A stretch of DNA of 64,000 nt. Origin: Sinotaia quadrata (taxonomy: Eukaryota > Mollusca > Gastropoda > Architaenioglossa > Viviparidae). The stretch spans positions 86,300,058 through 86,364,057 of the forward strand of contig CM054178.1 of assembly GCA_028829895.1 (NCBI GenBank). The letters are read 5' to 3'. Position numbers and translations under genes: made by a program. This document shows positions 63,487 through 64,000 of this stretch, in pieces. The notes under the pieces were generated by a model that saw nothing but the letters and a program-made list of their open reading frames with translations, was not told the origin of the DNA and made no database searches. The number at the start of each line of letters is the position of its first letter. The first letter of the stretch is position 1.

Positions 63487-64000
63487 CTGAAAGGAAAAGA
63501 AAAGATTGGTAACTAAAAGCATGATCTTTTAGAAAAATGTAATGATAGAATCAAATTTTGTAAATCTTGAGTATTATGGCAAAGCAAACATACAGACAAG
63601 CTTTAGCCTCAGAGGATAGATGAGGCGTGATCTTTAGAAATGCATGCTTGAATGTGGTGCATTAAGTATTTGAATATTAAGGGTTCATACAATGAACTTA
63701 TTCTAAGTTTATTATATCATGTCATCTATAGCACATCAAATTCAAGTTTCATTTTTAGAAACTTCAACCAATGGCTCACTAGAATATAAAATAAACAAAT
63801 AAACAAAAAGAAAAAGAAATAACTAAGATTGTTTTCAAAATCTCTGTCTCAAATATTTTAATAGTTATAATCTGAAGTAGAACTATTAAGTATTTTACTT
63901 ATACTGCAATTAGGTCAAGTTTACTAAGCAGAAGTCTTTTTAAGTATCTCTAAAATGCTCTTATTTTTAAATGTGACAATTTGAAAAGTATTCAGAAAGG
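63487..64000 (-). other. Intron upstream of the first visible FN3 exon
   Basis: AT-rich, with no further exon recognised up to the window edge. The 5' part of the gene lies beyond 64000. Confidence 0.5.

Overview
The window looks like nuclear DNA of an invertebrate animal, most likely a mollusc or another lophotrochozoan (an inference, not a proof). It is strongly AT-rich. Genes are split into short exons with GT-AG introns, and the introns and spacers are crowded with microsatellites, minisatellites and remnants of DNA transposons. There are no operons, Shine-Dalgarno sites or CRISPR arrays. Most of the longer open frames are chance or repeat-encoded, so genes were found by joining exons whose splice sites and reading phases agree. 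Layout: 1-9.3 kb is gene-poor and holds diverged interspersed repeats, (GT)n and (CA)n tracts and several minisatellites. At 9.3-13.5 kb on the plus strand is a small gene of the interferon-induced IFI6/IFI27 (ISG12) family. A perfect kappaB decamer and a triple ISRE/IRF-type motif lie just upstream of its first clear exon. 13.5-21.8 kb is repeats and featureless AT-rich DNA. At 22.2-26.8 kb on the minus strand are three exons of an RD3 (retinal degeneration 3) homologue. Its 5' end is unresolved, and a promoter-like cluster (E-box, CCAAT, RFX X-box) sits at about 30.05 kb. At 38.83-44.64 kb on the plus strand is a complete three-exon BRK1/HSPC300 gene (WAVE complex, 74 aa). A minus-strand transcript with a strong donor at 38.40 kb is likely to diverge from the same promoter. 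44.6-51.1 kb is spacer and probable 3' UTRs. From 63.49 down to 51.16 kb on the minus strand are the last 14 exons found (774 codons, all phases compatible) of a large gene. It encodes tandem fibronectin type III domains, a helical insert, another FN3, a thioredoxin-like fold with a single active-site cysteine, and a basic Ser/Pro-rich tail. This is the least familiar item here. The genes have no evident common pathway: BRK1 acts in actin nucleation, RD3 in guanylate cyclase control, and the IFI27-like protein in stress or immune responses. Other notable signals are a 181-bp hAT MITE with a perfect 8-bp target duplication, a 625-bp hAT remnant that interrupts a tandem array in BRK1 intron 1, a perfect 22-bp hairpin inside the IFI27-like gene, and two minisatellites in the FN3/thioredoxin gene that abut, and seem to copy, splice-donor sequences.
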